Assembly: GCA_026120035.1 (NCBI GenBank)
Contig: JALRME010000006.1
Span: 186,001 to 250,000 of the forward strand
Reading direction: 5' to 3'
Length of the DNA: 64,000 nt
Source: Coleophoma eucalyptorum
Lineage: Eukaryota; Ascomycota; Leotiomycetes; Helotiales; Dermateaceae
Of this stretch, positions 49,301 to 63,294 are shown piece after piece (the stretch's first letter is position 1; every line of letters starts with the position of its first letter). The notes under the pieces were generated by a model. That model was not told where the DNA came from. It searched no databases and saw only the letters and a program-made list of their open reading frames with translations. The translations under genes were made by a program, and so were the position numbers.

Positions 49301-51154
49301 ATACACGCATTGTCGATCTGTTGCCACGAATTGCCCCGCTCTACGAGTAAGGCCCTAGCAAGCATACTGCAGAGGATGTCACAAATCATTACACAGTCAT
49401 ATGTTGCCGTTCACATCCTCGAATTTTTGGCCGGTCTTGCTAAGCTCCAGAATCTCTACAGCAACTTTCGTGACGATGAGTACCGAACAGTGTTTGGCAT
49501 TTGTTTTCGTTATCTGCAATATGTTCGAGATCATCCAGCTAAAGATTCCTCGAACAGGAATAGTCAGCCTTATGCCAGAAATTCAACAGCAACCCCGGAT
49601 TCTGTTCGGGACAACTCCAAGGCGGAGAGTAACTTTCAGCCTAACACATCAGACGATTTGCCACAATATGTATATGCTCTAGCATATCACGTTATCACCT
49701 TTTGGTTCCTCTCTCTCAAGCTCAGTGATCGTGCTGGCCATGTCAGCTGGATCACTAAGAATCTCATCTCGACTGATTTGAACGGGAAGGAGACCATGGA
49801 CGAGCAATCCCAAATAACACTAGACTTCATGCAACGAGTAGCATTTGCTGACGTTGATGAGTCAGCTCCTGATCCCAATTTTACCAAGGAGCTGTTTGGA
49901 GAGATTTTGAAGAAGAGGTGGGTTATTGGAAACAGTATTGTCACTATCGAGCAGTCAACAAGAGGAGAGTGGGCACAAATCACGAAACGCCAACCTTCAG
50001 GCACTTCTTGTTATATTATAAGAGAGAGATTTGCTCGGCCCCCTATACATCAAAGTCTGGTGCTTACAGAGGCCACAAGAAGCGCTCCTGACACAGAGGC
50101 CAATGTCGTACTTCCAAACCATATGTTGTTACAATTGAGCTCATCCATTCCTCAAGGCGATGGATTCTCTCGTCCGATTGCGCTTCCTGACGATGACATG
50201 ATAAGACGAGCAATTTCCGCTTTCGACAGAAATTCGACGGTGGATGGCCACAAAATAGGTGTGATCTACATTGGGGAGGGCCAAATGAATGAAGTTGATA
50301 TTCTTGCCAATGTTATTGGCAGCAGCGACTACACAGAGCTTCTCACTGGTTTGGGCACCCTCACAAAATTAAAAGGTGCCAAGTTCAACACGCAAGGACT
50401 GGACCGAGAGTACGACACAGATGGAGAGTATACTTTTTGCTGGCGTGATAGAGTTACGGAAATTGTCTTTCACGTTACCACACAAATGCCAACTAATCTG
50501 GACCACGATCCTCAATGCATTGGCAAGAAGAGACACATTGGAAATGATTTTGTCAACATCATATTCAACAACTCTGGTCTACCGTTTCAATTTGATACTT
50601 TCCCATCTGAGTTCAACTATGTCAATATAGTTATCACTCCAGAGTCAAGGGCGACTTTCGTTGCCACAAGGTTCCGGTCCGAGTCTCATGCGCAGACTGC
50701 ATTCTACAAAGTACAGGTCATGAGCAAGCCTGGCTTCCCAGAGATATCTCCAGCCGCCGAAACAAAGATATTGAGCTTGGCAGCTCTTCCAGGCTTCATC
50801 AGACTTTTGGCCTTGAATGCGTCAGTGTTCTCACTTGTGTGGGCTAACCGGGAAGGAGGAGAACATATCTCTCCATGGCGGAACCGACTAAGACAGATTA
50901 CTCGACTTCGAGAGAAATACGGCACGAAACAAGCAAATCCCTCACCACCCGGGACCTCTAGCACTCCCGCCAATATGAGAGACAGTCTGAACAGTCTGGG
51001 ACGACGTTCCTCAGTAGCAACTTTCCTGACGAGCACAAGCGAACAAAACTCTCAGCGTACCTCGGTGCTTTCTACGGCGGAGACAGAAGTGGCTCACCCA
51101 GGAACTGGTGAAGGTAGTATGGCTGAATCTATGGACTTTTCGAAATGGGCGTGA
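46315..51154 (+). CDS. tsc2: Tuberin (Tsc2), Rheb GTPase-activating protein
   Basis: GAP subunit of the TSC complex; it switches off Rheb and so restrains TORC1. Two exons (46315-46623, 46676-51154) give 1595 aa. The N-terminal 1,100 residues are mainly helical repeats of the tuberin type (e.g. RVAGFELLTACVQH, IRLHALKAVTDVFDIV, ALKMLCRLRADWAYRIF), broken by Ser-rich linkers near residues 650 and 800. The C-terminal Rap/Rheb GAP domain spans about 1293-1490: KIGVIYIGEGQ, LKGAKFNTQGLDREYDTDGE, EIVFHVTTQMPT, and GKKRHIGNDFVNIIFNNSG, in which the Asn of GNDFV (about residue 1390) is the catalytic 'Asn thumb'. A Ser-rich tail follows. S. cerevisiae lacks this gene; S. pombe and filamentous ascomycetes have it. 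The small intron falls after 103 codons. Confidence 0.95.
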
Positions 51155-52518
51155 AGGCATAACCAGTTTAAGGATCATGATGACGCGGGAGTTTACGGGG
51201 ACACGAAAATACCACCAAAAGTTTTTGATTTGTTTTCCTTTTCTTTCCCTTTTCTGTCCTTGTGGCATACGATACGATATAGAAGGCGCCTGGGAGGGCA
51301 TCGACGAGGCGTCTGTTTGATTTTTTGGTCTCTACTACAAACGGAGATGGCATGTCATTTTCTTGGCTGTTAAACAGAAAGCTTTGACTACATTTCATGG
51401 GCATGCCATAACGTCACGGCTGGATGGTAATGACTGAATGCAGCCTTGTTACCGTACAACAGTTTGTAAAATATATATATGATTACTATATTTGCTTGTG
51501 CTTGCGAGGATTCTACCTTTACTAGACAGTTATTTGGTAAACGAAAGCATGTTAGTTTTCGGGTCATTCCTAGAGTCATTGTTGAAATGATGAAAGACAA
51601 TCGATTACCACCAAATAGCGTCGCATTCAAAGTGGTAAATCTCAGGGTTCCTCAATCCACCAGTACAAGGACTCCCGCAGCGTTCTCCTAAAGTCTTTGA
51701 TGGGTACTCTATAGTAAAATTCGGTTATGTAGTTAATATTTGTTATAGAGATAAGGCAAAAATCTCAAGTATCACACAAACTAATGTTATTCTACGTACA
51801 TCATATCATCATCACGGTTGGTACTACTCTCGATATAAAACACTTCTTGTTCTTATTACCCATGTCCGGTATTATCTTCTTCCTTCCATATTTTCTTTGC
51901 CTCTATCTCCATAGCTAAGTCATTTACTGATCTGTCATTTCCCTAGGAAATGTCTCCATAGACATCATATATTTAGACGCTGGTGAATCAATGAAAGAAG
52001 GACATAAATTAAGCGAGCAAAAGATATACAAAATCTACGCCAGTTAAACTCCATCACTTCTACATGAAAGGCAAAAAAGTAAACATAACAAACAGGATAT
52101 CAGATCACACAGTTAAGTTCTGTGCTGTAATTTCAATGCCATTCCCCCGAGCGATCTTGCAGGTTGTGGTAGTATCTACTTCTATCTTCTATCTAGCTCC
52201 ACGCCTACGTTCCCGTAAAAATCACAGCATCCAAAACCATCACAACTCTGCGCCTGCACGTGGGAGCAAAAGCTCCGTAGATCATCCTCCACAATCATGA
52301 AGGTCCGGACTAGATCTCATTCATGCGCAGGACTTCCCTCTCGCGGTAAGCATTCCAACATGCACACTCACAGCGAAAAATAGGTGAGGAAACGAGTCAT
52401 GCCATACGAGAAATTGCAAACACAAGCCATGCCATCAATCCGGAAACCGCCATTCAGGTTCTGCTCTGCAGCCTCAGAAGCAGCAGCGGCGACGCCTCAT
52501 ACAGGCAGTGCCGAGGCT

Positions 52519-52534
52519 GGAGAGAGAGAGAGAG
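52519..52534. repeat. Short (GA)n tract
   Basis: GGAGAGAGAGAGAGAA. Minor simple repeat in the gene-poor region. Confidence 0.7.
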
Positions 52535-55012
52535 AAAGACAGCGTCCCCGAGCGCGCAAGGCATGGCGGCGAGATACTTCTCAAAACAAATAATGGAAAC
52601 AAAACATGAAGGCGAGAGGACTCTGGGGCTGAGGGGGCGCGGGGACTCTCTTGGGGAGAGCCCACTGACTGTGCCACTTTGGATTTTTTTCGTGGTCATG
52701 CTTCGTTCGGTCGTTCGTTCGCTAAAAGAGGAGAGTGGTTTTTTTTGGGATTTGTTTGAAGGAGAGGAGAGGCTAAAACAATCCCATGTTTTAGTCTGCC
52801 TTGTCATTTCTCTGACTTCATGACGACGAAAGCCTCATGCATTACTCGTGCTCGACCTCAATCAAACTGCCCCCCTCCCTCCCTCCCTCCGTCGGGGAAG
52901 AAAGAGATCGAGATCTGAATCTGAGATCCAGAATAGGATGGAGAGGAGAGCGCGGACGTCGACAATCGGGAAATAAAACCCGGAGGTCAACTGCGCCTTG
53001 CTTCTCTGGGTAATTTTGCTATGTATGTGGCGGTCTATGTCAAGGTGTCAGTGCCATGTCTGATGCCAGTAGTCAAATATTGCCCGTGGTGGACTACGTA
53101 GCTCGTTCTCTTTCCCATCCAACTGTGCGGTAGAGAGGCGGGTAGGTAGGTCAGACACCAATTTTTTTCTTGGATAGGCTACCACTTTTAGGGCGGGGAT
53201 CTGGAGTGGTTTGGGTACGGATGCATTAACCCGATGATGAAATGGTGTGCCTCCAGACGTAGCTCTGTCCTGTCACTTCCTCTGGTCTCTACTTAGAGAC
53301 CTTGGTACGAGTAAGTTTCTTGGATTGCCTGGTTGTTGCTAAAACCTGACCCCGAAAACTGGAGAATCGGCGGGTGGAGAGATCGCGGGTAGGTCAAGGC
53401 CGGATCCTCCTCCTCCTCCACCGTCTTTGCCAGTGTGGAGTAAGAAAATGCGGATCGCGTGCTTGATGCATGATTACAGAACTGATGGGCATTTCAGAAT
53501 CCTTAATGTGCATTATAATGGAAAAGATGGAATTAGATCTAAGGTGAAGTGTCCAATAGGAAACGAACATCTTGGGTGGTTTCTAGGCACGTGAAACGTC
53601 CAGCTCTCAACCAGATATCTCTGACAACTCGGGTTCCTTGGGGAAGGCGAGGAAGTTATTTCGGTCAGGCCATCTGAGGTGAGTAGGCTTATGCTAAACA
53701 TGAGTGGGTTTACTGGGTCGGGATGTGTATGGATGGGATGGGCTGTGTTGTGTTGTTGAACTCTTAGTCTTGAACGGAGGCATTGAGCGTAAGGCGTATT
53801 TTTGGCAAAGTGAAAGTACATCATACACTCAAAGGCTCCCTAGCAAAGGCTACACGATAGCATTTAGGGAGCAAGGATCAAGCAAGAGCACGGTGCAAAG
53901 GTAATTTGGCCGGTTACCTCATCTCGCAACCTTCACCTCTGCAAAGGACCGAATTCCCATGGTAAAGGCTGAGGATGCTACTGAGTTGGGAGAAGGGGGT
54001 AATTATTGTTCCGATAGGTGTTCGTAGGAAATGTGCAATCTAGTATGGTCGCTTGACTACAAGCACGTTCTTGAACAACTCTCCCTGTCTTCTGGTACAG
54101 CTTAAAAACGGCAATAGGCAGGACTTCGTTGCTCTGGTGTCCGTACCGCAGATCGGCGTCGTAGAAGTTTGGTAAGGTCCTTGGGGCCCTCTCCACGTGC
54201 GCTCTAGAAAAGACGGGAGAAAACGTCCCCAGATGTACATACAGTTTATTGTACTTGACCAGAGTCAACAGTTGGTGGACTAAAGTAGTAACCAAAAAGT
54301 TCACGCCTACCATCTGTCCCTGCCCTCCCGGCTTGTACCACAATCCGGAGAAAGCCTCGAGCACACAAGTCAAATAACAATAGGCATACTATCGTAGACG
54401 CTAAAGACGTCTAACCGCATCTTTTACCACTCTCACCAGCCGCGGGTTCTACCTTTTCTACACGCCTCAGCTTTTCCAAGCCTTCCTTACCTTAGTCGTA
54501 CATCCTTAGCTCTCCAAGAAACGAAAGTAATCAAAGTGCCGAAGGCGCACACACGCCCATCCACCCGATCCTAAGTTTCGAGCGCCCAAGTCCCAAGTCT
54601 AGAATCTTCACCAGACTTTCCCAAGAAGTCAGGACGGGGGCTATCATGTTGAATGGGGAATGGTGTATGGCTGCCTGGTGACATGAGGGTGCATGATACA
54701 GCCTGGGTTCTGGATGGATATATTGCGTAGCGCAATGGGGATAAGCCGGGATGCGGTTCCGGATCTCCTGTGAATAGCTCTTCTCATTGACCCGTTTCTT
54801 GTTTGGCAGTGCTACGTACGCTCCATGGCTTTTCTTGAGCGGTCCCGCCTTACCGCTCTTTGCTGCCTGTGCTGCCATTTCCTGTCGTTGGGAGATAATC
54901 ATCCATTCCTTTGAGCTTGATCATACCAGTAACCCAGGAATGGTTGATATTGCTACTATGCAATATGCCGCACGGCTTTAAGTTGTGCTTTGACTTCACC
55001 CTTCACACCCAA

Positions 55013-55025
55013 CCCCCCCCCCCCC
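55013..55025. repeat. Homopolymer C run (13 nt)
   Basis: Uninterrupted run of 13 C in the gene-poor region; length may be uncertain. Confidence 0.85.
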
Positions 55026-58000
55026 GCTCCCCAAGCTGGGCATAATGAAAAGCTGAGATGACGGGGAGGGAACTGCTGAGTGCCTAGGTAAGAGCGAAGG
55101 AGACTGGGGAAGATGCATAATGTGAAGATCTGACTCGCTCGCGGCGAAACCAATCTCTTCATAACAGAGATAGCTATCAAATGGCCGAGAAAGTGGAGAT
55201 CAAACAGCATTGTGCTCATATTCCTCGGCCTGTTCTCCGTCTTCAGCATCAATGCTGTCCCGTCCTCGTGATAAGCCTTGACTCGAGATTTCGAAGGCGG
55301 AACGGAAGCTGTGTCGTATTATGAAGAGGGGGAATCATTCTGATGTGAGGCAGCAAGACTGGCCAACCATTCTGTCCGCATTTGGCTTTCAGAGCTGGGG
55401 AATAAGACGGAAAGGATAAATCAAGAGGAAAATCAAATAAAGAAAAAAAACTTAACACCTCGGAACTCGTACCTGACTAAAACATATCACCGAGTTCTGC
55501 ATAAGAAACACACCGTATAGAGAATGGAGAATGAGAAATATGACATGAACTGGAACTCGTGCCAGGGAGGCATCAGTGTTCGAAGAAAGTTACGCTTGGA
55601 TGACTCCGCGGATTGTGCCTCGAGCAGCTGCTCTGCATGCATGCAAACATTCGCGGGGCCAAGTGGCATTGCATTACAGCATCTTGCCGGCAAACCAATA
55701 GCGAGGTTATCGTGATGAATAATAGGGGTTGGTCTTGGGATCTCCTCGTTCAGGACTAGAGGGTCAAGATGCTTGTCGGCTTAGACTTTCGAGTTGGCGT
55801 CGGTGTGAAATGATGGTCAGCGGGAACCAGGACGTGCTGCGTGCCGGACTCTCAAGAGCCGAGTATGGCAAGTCAGGGATTGCCTACATAGCAGGAAGTG
55901 TTGAGTATGGGAAAAAATAATGATGACGGTGGCGTCCTTAGTCCATTTCTGCGTTCTGCATGCATGCAGGTTGTATTGTGATGTGCTGCTTTCCTGTGTA
56001 TTCTGCCTCTGAAGTGACGCTCAAACCCAGGATGAATAACTTTTGCTCAGGGGTCTTGGGGCTTGCAAAGCTTCTGGGCCATGGGAGCGTTGAGCGTCTC
56101 GAGAGTCTGAAATAGATCGATCAGGATCAACATCTCTTATCTGGTCTTGGTGATTTGTGATCATTCCAAGATCTGTTACCATCACCACCGCGCGCATCGA
56201 GCTTCCTTGTGCCGACAACTCCAATTCAATAATACGACTCCACTTTACTGGCGTTGAGGAAGCCTGCTTCCATTCCATCCAGAATACTTCTGCAGCATCT
56301 CACTTTCCTTATCTCCTCGCTACCATTCATGAATGCAGAAGCACAGAATCGGCCTGGAATGCGAAAGGAAACTTTTCGGTCTCATCGCTTGCAGACACTC
56401 GTCCGCAGCCAGCTAGCCCGTCCACCAATACCTACTCACCTGCTTGCCTGATCCGCATTTCCCATGCTTCCATGACCCTGAGTACATGAGAAATGCTGAA
56501 GGGAGTCTTGACTTTATTGATTCGTTTCGGTTTTATGCCCCGGCAGTACTCCCCGTTGCCTCTGCGTGCATGAGGAACCTTGCTTTGAACATCAGTCAGT
56601 GTCCGTGTCATGACATACTGATGAGCAAGAGAATAGAGTAAAAGAGTCCTTGAGGGGTTCCATTACGTATCCATGACCGCTCTTGGTGGCGTCTTTCGAT
56701 AGCAGAGCCTGGAATGCCTTGGCATCTCCATGAGGGGCCACGGCAAGAGAAAGTGTGTGATAATCTTGCGAGCCTCCTTGTCAGAGAAATTGGGATTTCG
56801 ATGAGAATACTATTGAGGCATTTAGTGGATAGGCGAGCCGTCGTGTTCTGAAGCTATAGACTTGCGGCGTGCACGTTATCTTCGCACGCGCGCTCTCCAG
56901 CCCCAGCCCAGCTAAGGACGTCTGGATAGTTGAAGAATTTTGGCAGTTTACCCAAGTCATCGGAAAATTTCTTCCCTGCTGCTCGGACGCCAAATTTTGT
57001 TCAGGTCAGCATGTTCACAAGCAGGGCATTTGTAGGCGACCTGGCGTCCGGGAGCAAGTCGCAAGGGCTTTCTCGATCGGTGTGTGCAATGTCGGTTCAG
57101 CTCCTGGTCTTCAGTAATATCCCACTGTTGTGAAGATCACAGCCTCTTCGCCATGTCATGACCGATGGATGTGCACATTGACAATAAAACGGATGGCGAA
57201 TAATGAAGCAAGGCTATTACAGGATGGCAGAAAGGATCGCAGAGGCGTCGCAGAGGGTTAGTCTCGTCTTATCACGATTTAAGCATGATCGCCGTGGGAC
57301 CCTGCTGGCGCTTGCTGGTGGGCTGCTGGTGTAGATTGGCTACGGTGTTGGCCTCTTTTCCCCTCCAAATGCCATGGCTGCTCGACACCGAGATTCCATC
57401 ATGGGAATCTCGGATTTTGCTTTGCCTTAGGGGACGATCCCTTTAGTCGCGTTAGCACCCACCGTACAGTAGTGCCTTGGAAGTTAGAGCAGAAGCACAG
57501 TTAGATTGTGTAGCACCACCTAGTGACGGGCAAGGTTTGTTTTACTTTAGCATGCCCTGGTGTCGGTTGGTGGGCGGTGGTCGGCGGTCGGTCCCTGATG
57601 CGCTGTCGACTGATCCTCCACACCAACCACCAGACTACGAGATGTCGCCCTCTCCCACAACCGACAACCGTTGTGGCGGGAAGGCTACTGCAGCAAAGCA
57701 TTTTAGCAGCTGGTTGACGCCCCGGAATCTTGGGATAGTCCATCTTGCTCCTAGTAGCTGAGATCCTGCCTTGCCCTTGCCAAGTGCTCCTTCGCTCTTA
57801 CTTTACTTAGGAGTCAAGACACCGGCTTGCTTTGCACTTGCCCTTAGATCTGGCACTAACTGCAGTACCTTCGTACGGCTCAATTCTATTTCAACCTCAC
57901 CTGTCTTTTGTGGGTGCAGTCGTCTGCATCGTCGGCATCGTCTGCAGCACCCACATCCCCCTCCCTCGTCGGAGACATCGGCTCCAACGAGGTGCGAAGG

Positions 58001-60547
58001 CATCTCCCATTCTTGCTCGATCACTAATGACCACCACAGCCTTCCTTCATTCCTCCCTGTATCTGCAAGAGAATGACAGATGCGACGTGGTCACGTCAGG
58101 TCACATTGGCTGTATTTGCCGTCCCTTGCCTCGTTGTGCCCTGCTGTATACGAAGTAAGTCCCACCCATCCTCATCATCAACGTCAACAACGTCGCGATT
58201 ACGCCGTATACCCTCGGCACTGAGAAACGCAAACGCGCTCAATACTTCCCAAAGCACCTCTTCATCGCGAGGACAGGACGGGCATGAACGAATGAAGGAG
58301 CGACAAACGTGAATTAGTACCCATATTGGATGAGGCCCTGTCACTTTTGTCGGCTGACTCCCTCCACTCCTGCAACGCAAATCATTTTTGCTTGGCTGCT
58401 TGTCTACTTCCTTTTTGCCTTCCCAGTTCCAAGATATGCCCAAGGTACCTTGTTAGGTGGTGGGGGAAATAATGCAAGGATACAAGGATTGCTGTTGCAA
58501 AGTGAGTCTTAAGATTGGCTATTCAGACCGAGCAAGAGCTGGGGTCATGCCATCATCATCCCAAGAAACTCTGAATAATTGACTGCAGCAGTGCAGCCTA
58601 AACAATTTTTTCAAAGGTGATTTTTCTTCCTGTTACATTCCGCTTCCACGTCTATCCATCCATCCATTCAATCTCTTCTCTATCTCCGAGCTGGCAGACC
58701 TGCCAGTTGGCCAGGAAGAGGAGATCTTGCGAAGACATATGGGAATTCTGCGTGCCGTCCGAATCATAAATCCCAGCAGAAGGCACAAATCTGGGTGTGG
58801 ACCCCTCCTTCTTCACCTTCCCTGCACAAGCTGGAGCTGGAGAGAGGAATAAAGAAAATTGGAAAAATAGAGGGGCAAAAGATATCCCAGCTCTTTCGCT
58901 ATGCTTGTCTCCGCTTTACTCCGTGGGCGGCTTGTGATTCCGTAGACTTGAACTTTTCGCTTTGCTGCAACAAATCACAAGACTTCCATTGCAACTTCGA
59001 TTTCGACATCCATGCTCAGCGGACAACAGCCCTGGTTACACGACTCTGCTGTACGGAAAGTGTGCTCCTCTAAGATTGATTTTGGAGTTTGGGATATGAG
59101 GTGACGTGGGAGAGCCAGACAATCTGCAGAAAGGAGGCGGAATTTGTGCTCGCCTATGTGCTACTCGATGTTCCTATTTGTTACAAGCAAGATCCCCCGC
59201 CCCTTCCCTCCCCAGCCATGAAAAACATTCATCCAACCAATCAGTCAGTCAAACAAAACGAAACCCGTAACACGAAAGAAGAGGCGGTAAGGAAGGATAC
59301 TTCTGAAATGCATACTCATCGTACTCGGAACTGCTATGTCCTCTCGGTTTATTAATACGCTGCGAGCAGCTCACTGATCCATTCCTGGATCCTCTTACAC
59401 CCCACGTAACAAGTGGAGAAAACCATAGCTCTCACGTTTTTGGCAGATTGACCCTGCCTTGAAAATTCTCAAACATACAAAACGGATTTTGACAATATCA
59501 TATCACATTAGACATCCGACGACAGCCCTGGGCTCCAGAAATATGACGATATTCTGCAATGCATTATCGGGCACGCAGGAATTAGCGGTCAAGAAGGTCA
59601 GACCTCCAATGTTCCGAGATGCTCGCTTGAAATGTTTGGGGACGGCAGAGGCAGTTCGTCATTGATTTCGTGGACTCGTCAGCAACGCCTCTGGGTGTTT
59701 GGAACGAAGGTAATTGTGGATGGGATCCTGCTCGTGATTATCGTAGCCTGGAATGATCCTGTCATATTATGGAAAGTCCAGAAACAAATCCTTCCTTACT
59801 GCGAGCTCAAATTGATTAGTCACGCGACATACCCCAAGGGTTTGTGATGTATTACTTTGGTTGTAAATCATCATCTCTATCCTCTCGTTTCTTATCCGTA
59901 GAAGATATGATATTGGCTCATAGGGCATAAGGCACAATCAATCGCCAGCAAAGCCGGACGGTTGATTCCAAACCGTGCTGCATCATATCATAGGTTCGTA
60001 CTTCCGGAGTACCTAGCCACAATTCTCACCTTCTCGTTCGGCACCCAACAAACGACCAACCAAACCCAGCCTTTTCTTTTTTTTTAATTCCCTCAATCCC
60101 CTCGGCCCTGGCATTACTGCCTCTTTGCTTCTTCCACGCACTGCATCGTCAACGCCCTTTGCTTCTTCCTCGGATCCTCCTTCCCAACCCCCCGTCCCAT
60201 CAGTCCTCACCTCATCCCAAGTAGTACCGCACCCTAGAACGGAATGCACCTTCCAGCGTCCTCGCAGCCTTTCTGGCCGGTGTAAGCGCCGTACTATGCG
60301 TTTAAGCTTCTTTTCCTGTTCCTGCCCTAACACGAAGAAAAGTGTCCATCGCTTTTGTTCTCTTGGTTGTTTTTACCTTTGGGGTGTTTCTTTTGCCGTC
60401 GCTTGTCGAGAATGCGCATAGGACCCTGAAACTAACTGGATTGGCACCTTCACATATACCATGCGTAGGACTTAATACCTCACGTTATTAGATTATGGCT
60501 TTAACTTATATAAATCACGATAACTTTTGTGTCTCGCCACCACCACA

Positions 60548-60561
60548 CCCCCCCCCCCCCC
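60548..60561. repeat. Homopolymer C run followed by A-rich sequence
   Basis: A run of about 14 C followed, within 200 bases, by strongly A-rich sequence (about 60,600-60,750). No gene in or near it. Confidence 0.8.
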
Positions 60562-63113
60562 ACCCCGTCTTTCACCTCTTTCCTCCGAAATGCCGAAAAG
60601 AAAAGTATACTCTTAATTTTCTGCTTCTTTAAATAAAATGTCAAAAAAAAAGGGTATTATTAATATCATTCCTCGCTGAGATTAAACGTCATGTGCAACG
60701 GAAGAAAGGAAAAGAAAAAATAAAAATAAATGGAGGAGAAAAAATTTCATGATTCAATCACGTAGCTCGGTAGCTTATCTTTCCTTGCTTCTTCTTCGCG
60801 TCTTGGTTGGGATGAAATAAACAATTTCCCTGACACTACTGCACAACCCCTTCGTCAAAATAGTGTTCCCGCTCCTCTGGGTCGTGCTGGCGCTGGTGGT
60901 GGTTTGTGGTGGTTGTGGCATTTGCCGGCCGAGGGGGCAAGGCAGTTGGGTTGGGCTGGGCGGTCGTTTGTGTCGCTTCACATAAGAAACTTCCCTTGAA
61001 GCCTTGTAAAAAAAAGAATTCACTGCAAAGTATCTCACGGTGGACTGTTTTTAATCTATTTTCTCACGTTTCCTGCTTTGCCTTATTTCTACTGGGAGAA
61101 GAAGGCTTGGTCAGGATACATGACTCCGGGATCGCTTCGTTACAGAGGAGAGAGGCCTTGCTTTGAACCCTGACCCCACTTCATACATACTCCAATTCTA
61201 ATCACTCAACATTTTTTATTTCTTGCAAGGAAAGCGCATATGAGAGAGAGATTCTGTGCTTCTGCAGATCATATTTCTGGCCTATCCTTGCACACATCTT
61301 TGCATTTGTGGGAAATTGAAAATTGAAACGACCTTTTTTTTTTTCTTTCTTCGTCATTTCATACCAATGGCTAAAATGGCTGCCCTGCGCAAAAGAAGAG
61401 AGACCCTTATAATCTGGCTATGGTGTTTCGAGGATCTGCCTGTATGCTTCTTTTTTAGCCACCTATATGTGATGCAGGAACAAAGTCAAGCAGTGACCAA
61501 GCACTATAGGTAGAGTTGGTCGACCAGATCACACCAGATCTACCGCTAATAAAGTACACATGCTTGTCTGTTCGTACCCTGTGGCTCTGGCTCTGGCTCT
61601 GTGCTTTCTTGTTCGTCCCGAGGTGTCCCATCCAGGGAAATGGTCAAACGAAGGGAACGGGATCTATCCTTTCCCTTGATTAAAAAATAACATGGCTTGT
61701 ATCGTGCACATACATCGAGACCGTGCTTTGACTCCTAAGTCCTGCCATCGCAACAATATTTCACTAATGTTGCCCCATCGCTGACGCTAGTATTCGACGC
61801 AAACATCCAAGCGGCCCCCAAAGTCAAATCCCATATCCACCCTGGCCAACAAGTGACACTTGCCGCAAATGAGATCCGCTCTCTATCGTCGGAGCGCGAA
61901 AGAGAACTATGTCCCAGCAGTGTCAACACCGTGAAGCAGCTGGTCCGCCCACCCCCTTCGTCGTGGGATTTAAAGATTAGACGGACAAGACGACGAGGGT
62001 AGAGAGCCGCACCACCGCCGGTGCCAACAGCTGGTGCCCGCTGATAGCCCTCAAGTCTAAATTCTCTCCAACGCGGCAGGCGGGTTTGGTGGTGCAAGTA
62101 TAGTCGCGTGCGAAGTATCAACAATCAACATTGTAGAATCAATTGTGTCAGCGCGAGCAAAAAAGTAAGAGTTTGGTAGGTGAGAGAGTTGCCACATTGC
62201 CACATCCACCACGGCCCTCGTAAACTTGACCCGGTCCTGCCCCCTCCCGTCAGCGACGGTGAGCTGGAATAGAGATACACAATTGGCCCGGGATGCAAAG
62301 CAACATCATTTCATCTCTCGCAGTCACATCACATCACATCAACTTGCTCCGAAGGCAGAGAATAGGAGCAGTCACAGGCGCGACGAATTGAGTTTGGACC
62401 TCCGCCCTTTACGGCATGCAATGTTCTCGGCCATTCAGGAGAAATCGTCATTCTTCCCAAGCCAGGAGTTTCCTTTCCTGGACGTGGTGGCCTTGCGATG
62501 GATGATGTTATTTATGCTGCGATGCATCAGATGTGAGCGTGAACGAGAACCCGAGGCCGAATTCCCCGTCGAAATGGGCGGCATCCAGGCAACGTAATGC
62601 GCTGGGTGGGACTGCTTGATCCGGGGCATGGCGAGGTGCACCGAAGGCATTCTAGCCCCAATCTTTCCATCATTGTCGTCACTTGACACACCTTGACTGT
62701 TACCGTACAATACGGTGTCGACGATGATTTGCAGTGGAGGAGAATGGATGAATGGAGATGCCGCACAGCAACTAGGCCCGGAGTTGACTAGCACGCACTC
62801 TCATGATTCAAGCTCGGCTGGGTTGGCGAAGTATTGCCTTCAGTCCTAAGCCTTGAGCCTGGAGGGGAGCGCGAGGAGGGGGAGGGGGGATCTGCAGCCA
62901 TCTCGCAGGCCTGGACGCTACGTCTTTAGACTTCGGCACTACAGGAGAGATCATCAGGTTAGAGATCTGGCTAGAGGAGATCCCCGATACCTTTCCAGGC
63001 AAGGCGTACCACCTTACCACGCAAGCCCAGAAGCATCATCGAAGCCATGCCTCTTGCGTCGCTGAAGAACCCCTGAGCGCCTGGAGGGGGTGGATGTAAT
63101 GGATCATTGATGC

Positions 63114-63150
63114 GATGGGTGGATGGATGGATGGATGGATGGAAAGATGG
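63114..63150. repeat. (GGAT)n microsatellite
   Basis: Six GGAT units (with one leading GGGT), decaying into AGAT and GATAG. Simple tandem repeat directly upstream of the heptamer array. Confidence 0.9.
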
Positions 63151-63224
63151 ATAGATAGGTGAAGGAGAATGAATGGGAGTGAGTGACGGGGGGTGCGATG
63201 GGTGTGAGGTGGGTGGTACCTACG

Positions 63225-63294
63225 CCCTACAACCTACACCCTACACCCTACACCCTCCACCCTCCACCCTCCACCCTCCACCCTCCACCTTACA
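63225..63294. repeat. Ten-unit heptamer array CCCTACA/CCCTCCA
   Basis: Ten tandem 7-base units: CCCTACA, ACCTACA, CCCTACA twice, CCCTCCA five times and CCTTACA. The minus strand carries GGG runs separated by four bases throughout, a spacing compatible with G-quadruplex folding. The unit resembles, but is not, the fungal telomere repeat CCCTAA. Confidence 0.92.

Noticed and set aside
61735..62597. Open frames of 123-129 codons on both strands
   Set aside because: They have no motif, no neighbouring frames that splice to them sensibly, and an amino-acid make-up like that of random translation.
63225..63294. True telomere at the window edge
   Set aside because: The unit is 7 bases and varied, not CCCTAA, only ten copies long, and is followed by ordinary sequence.
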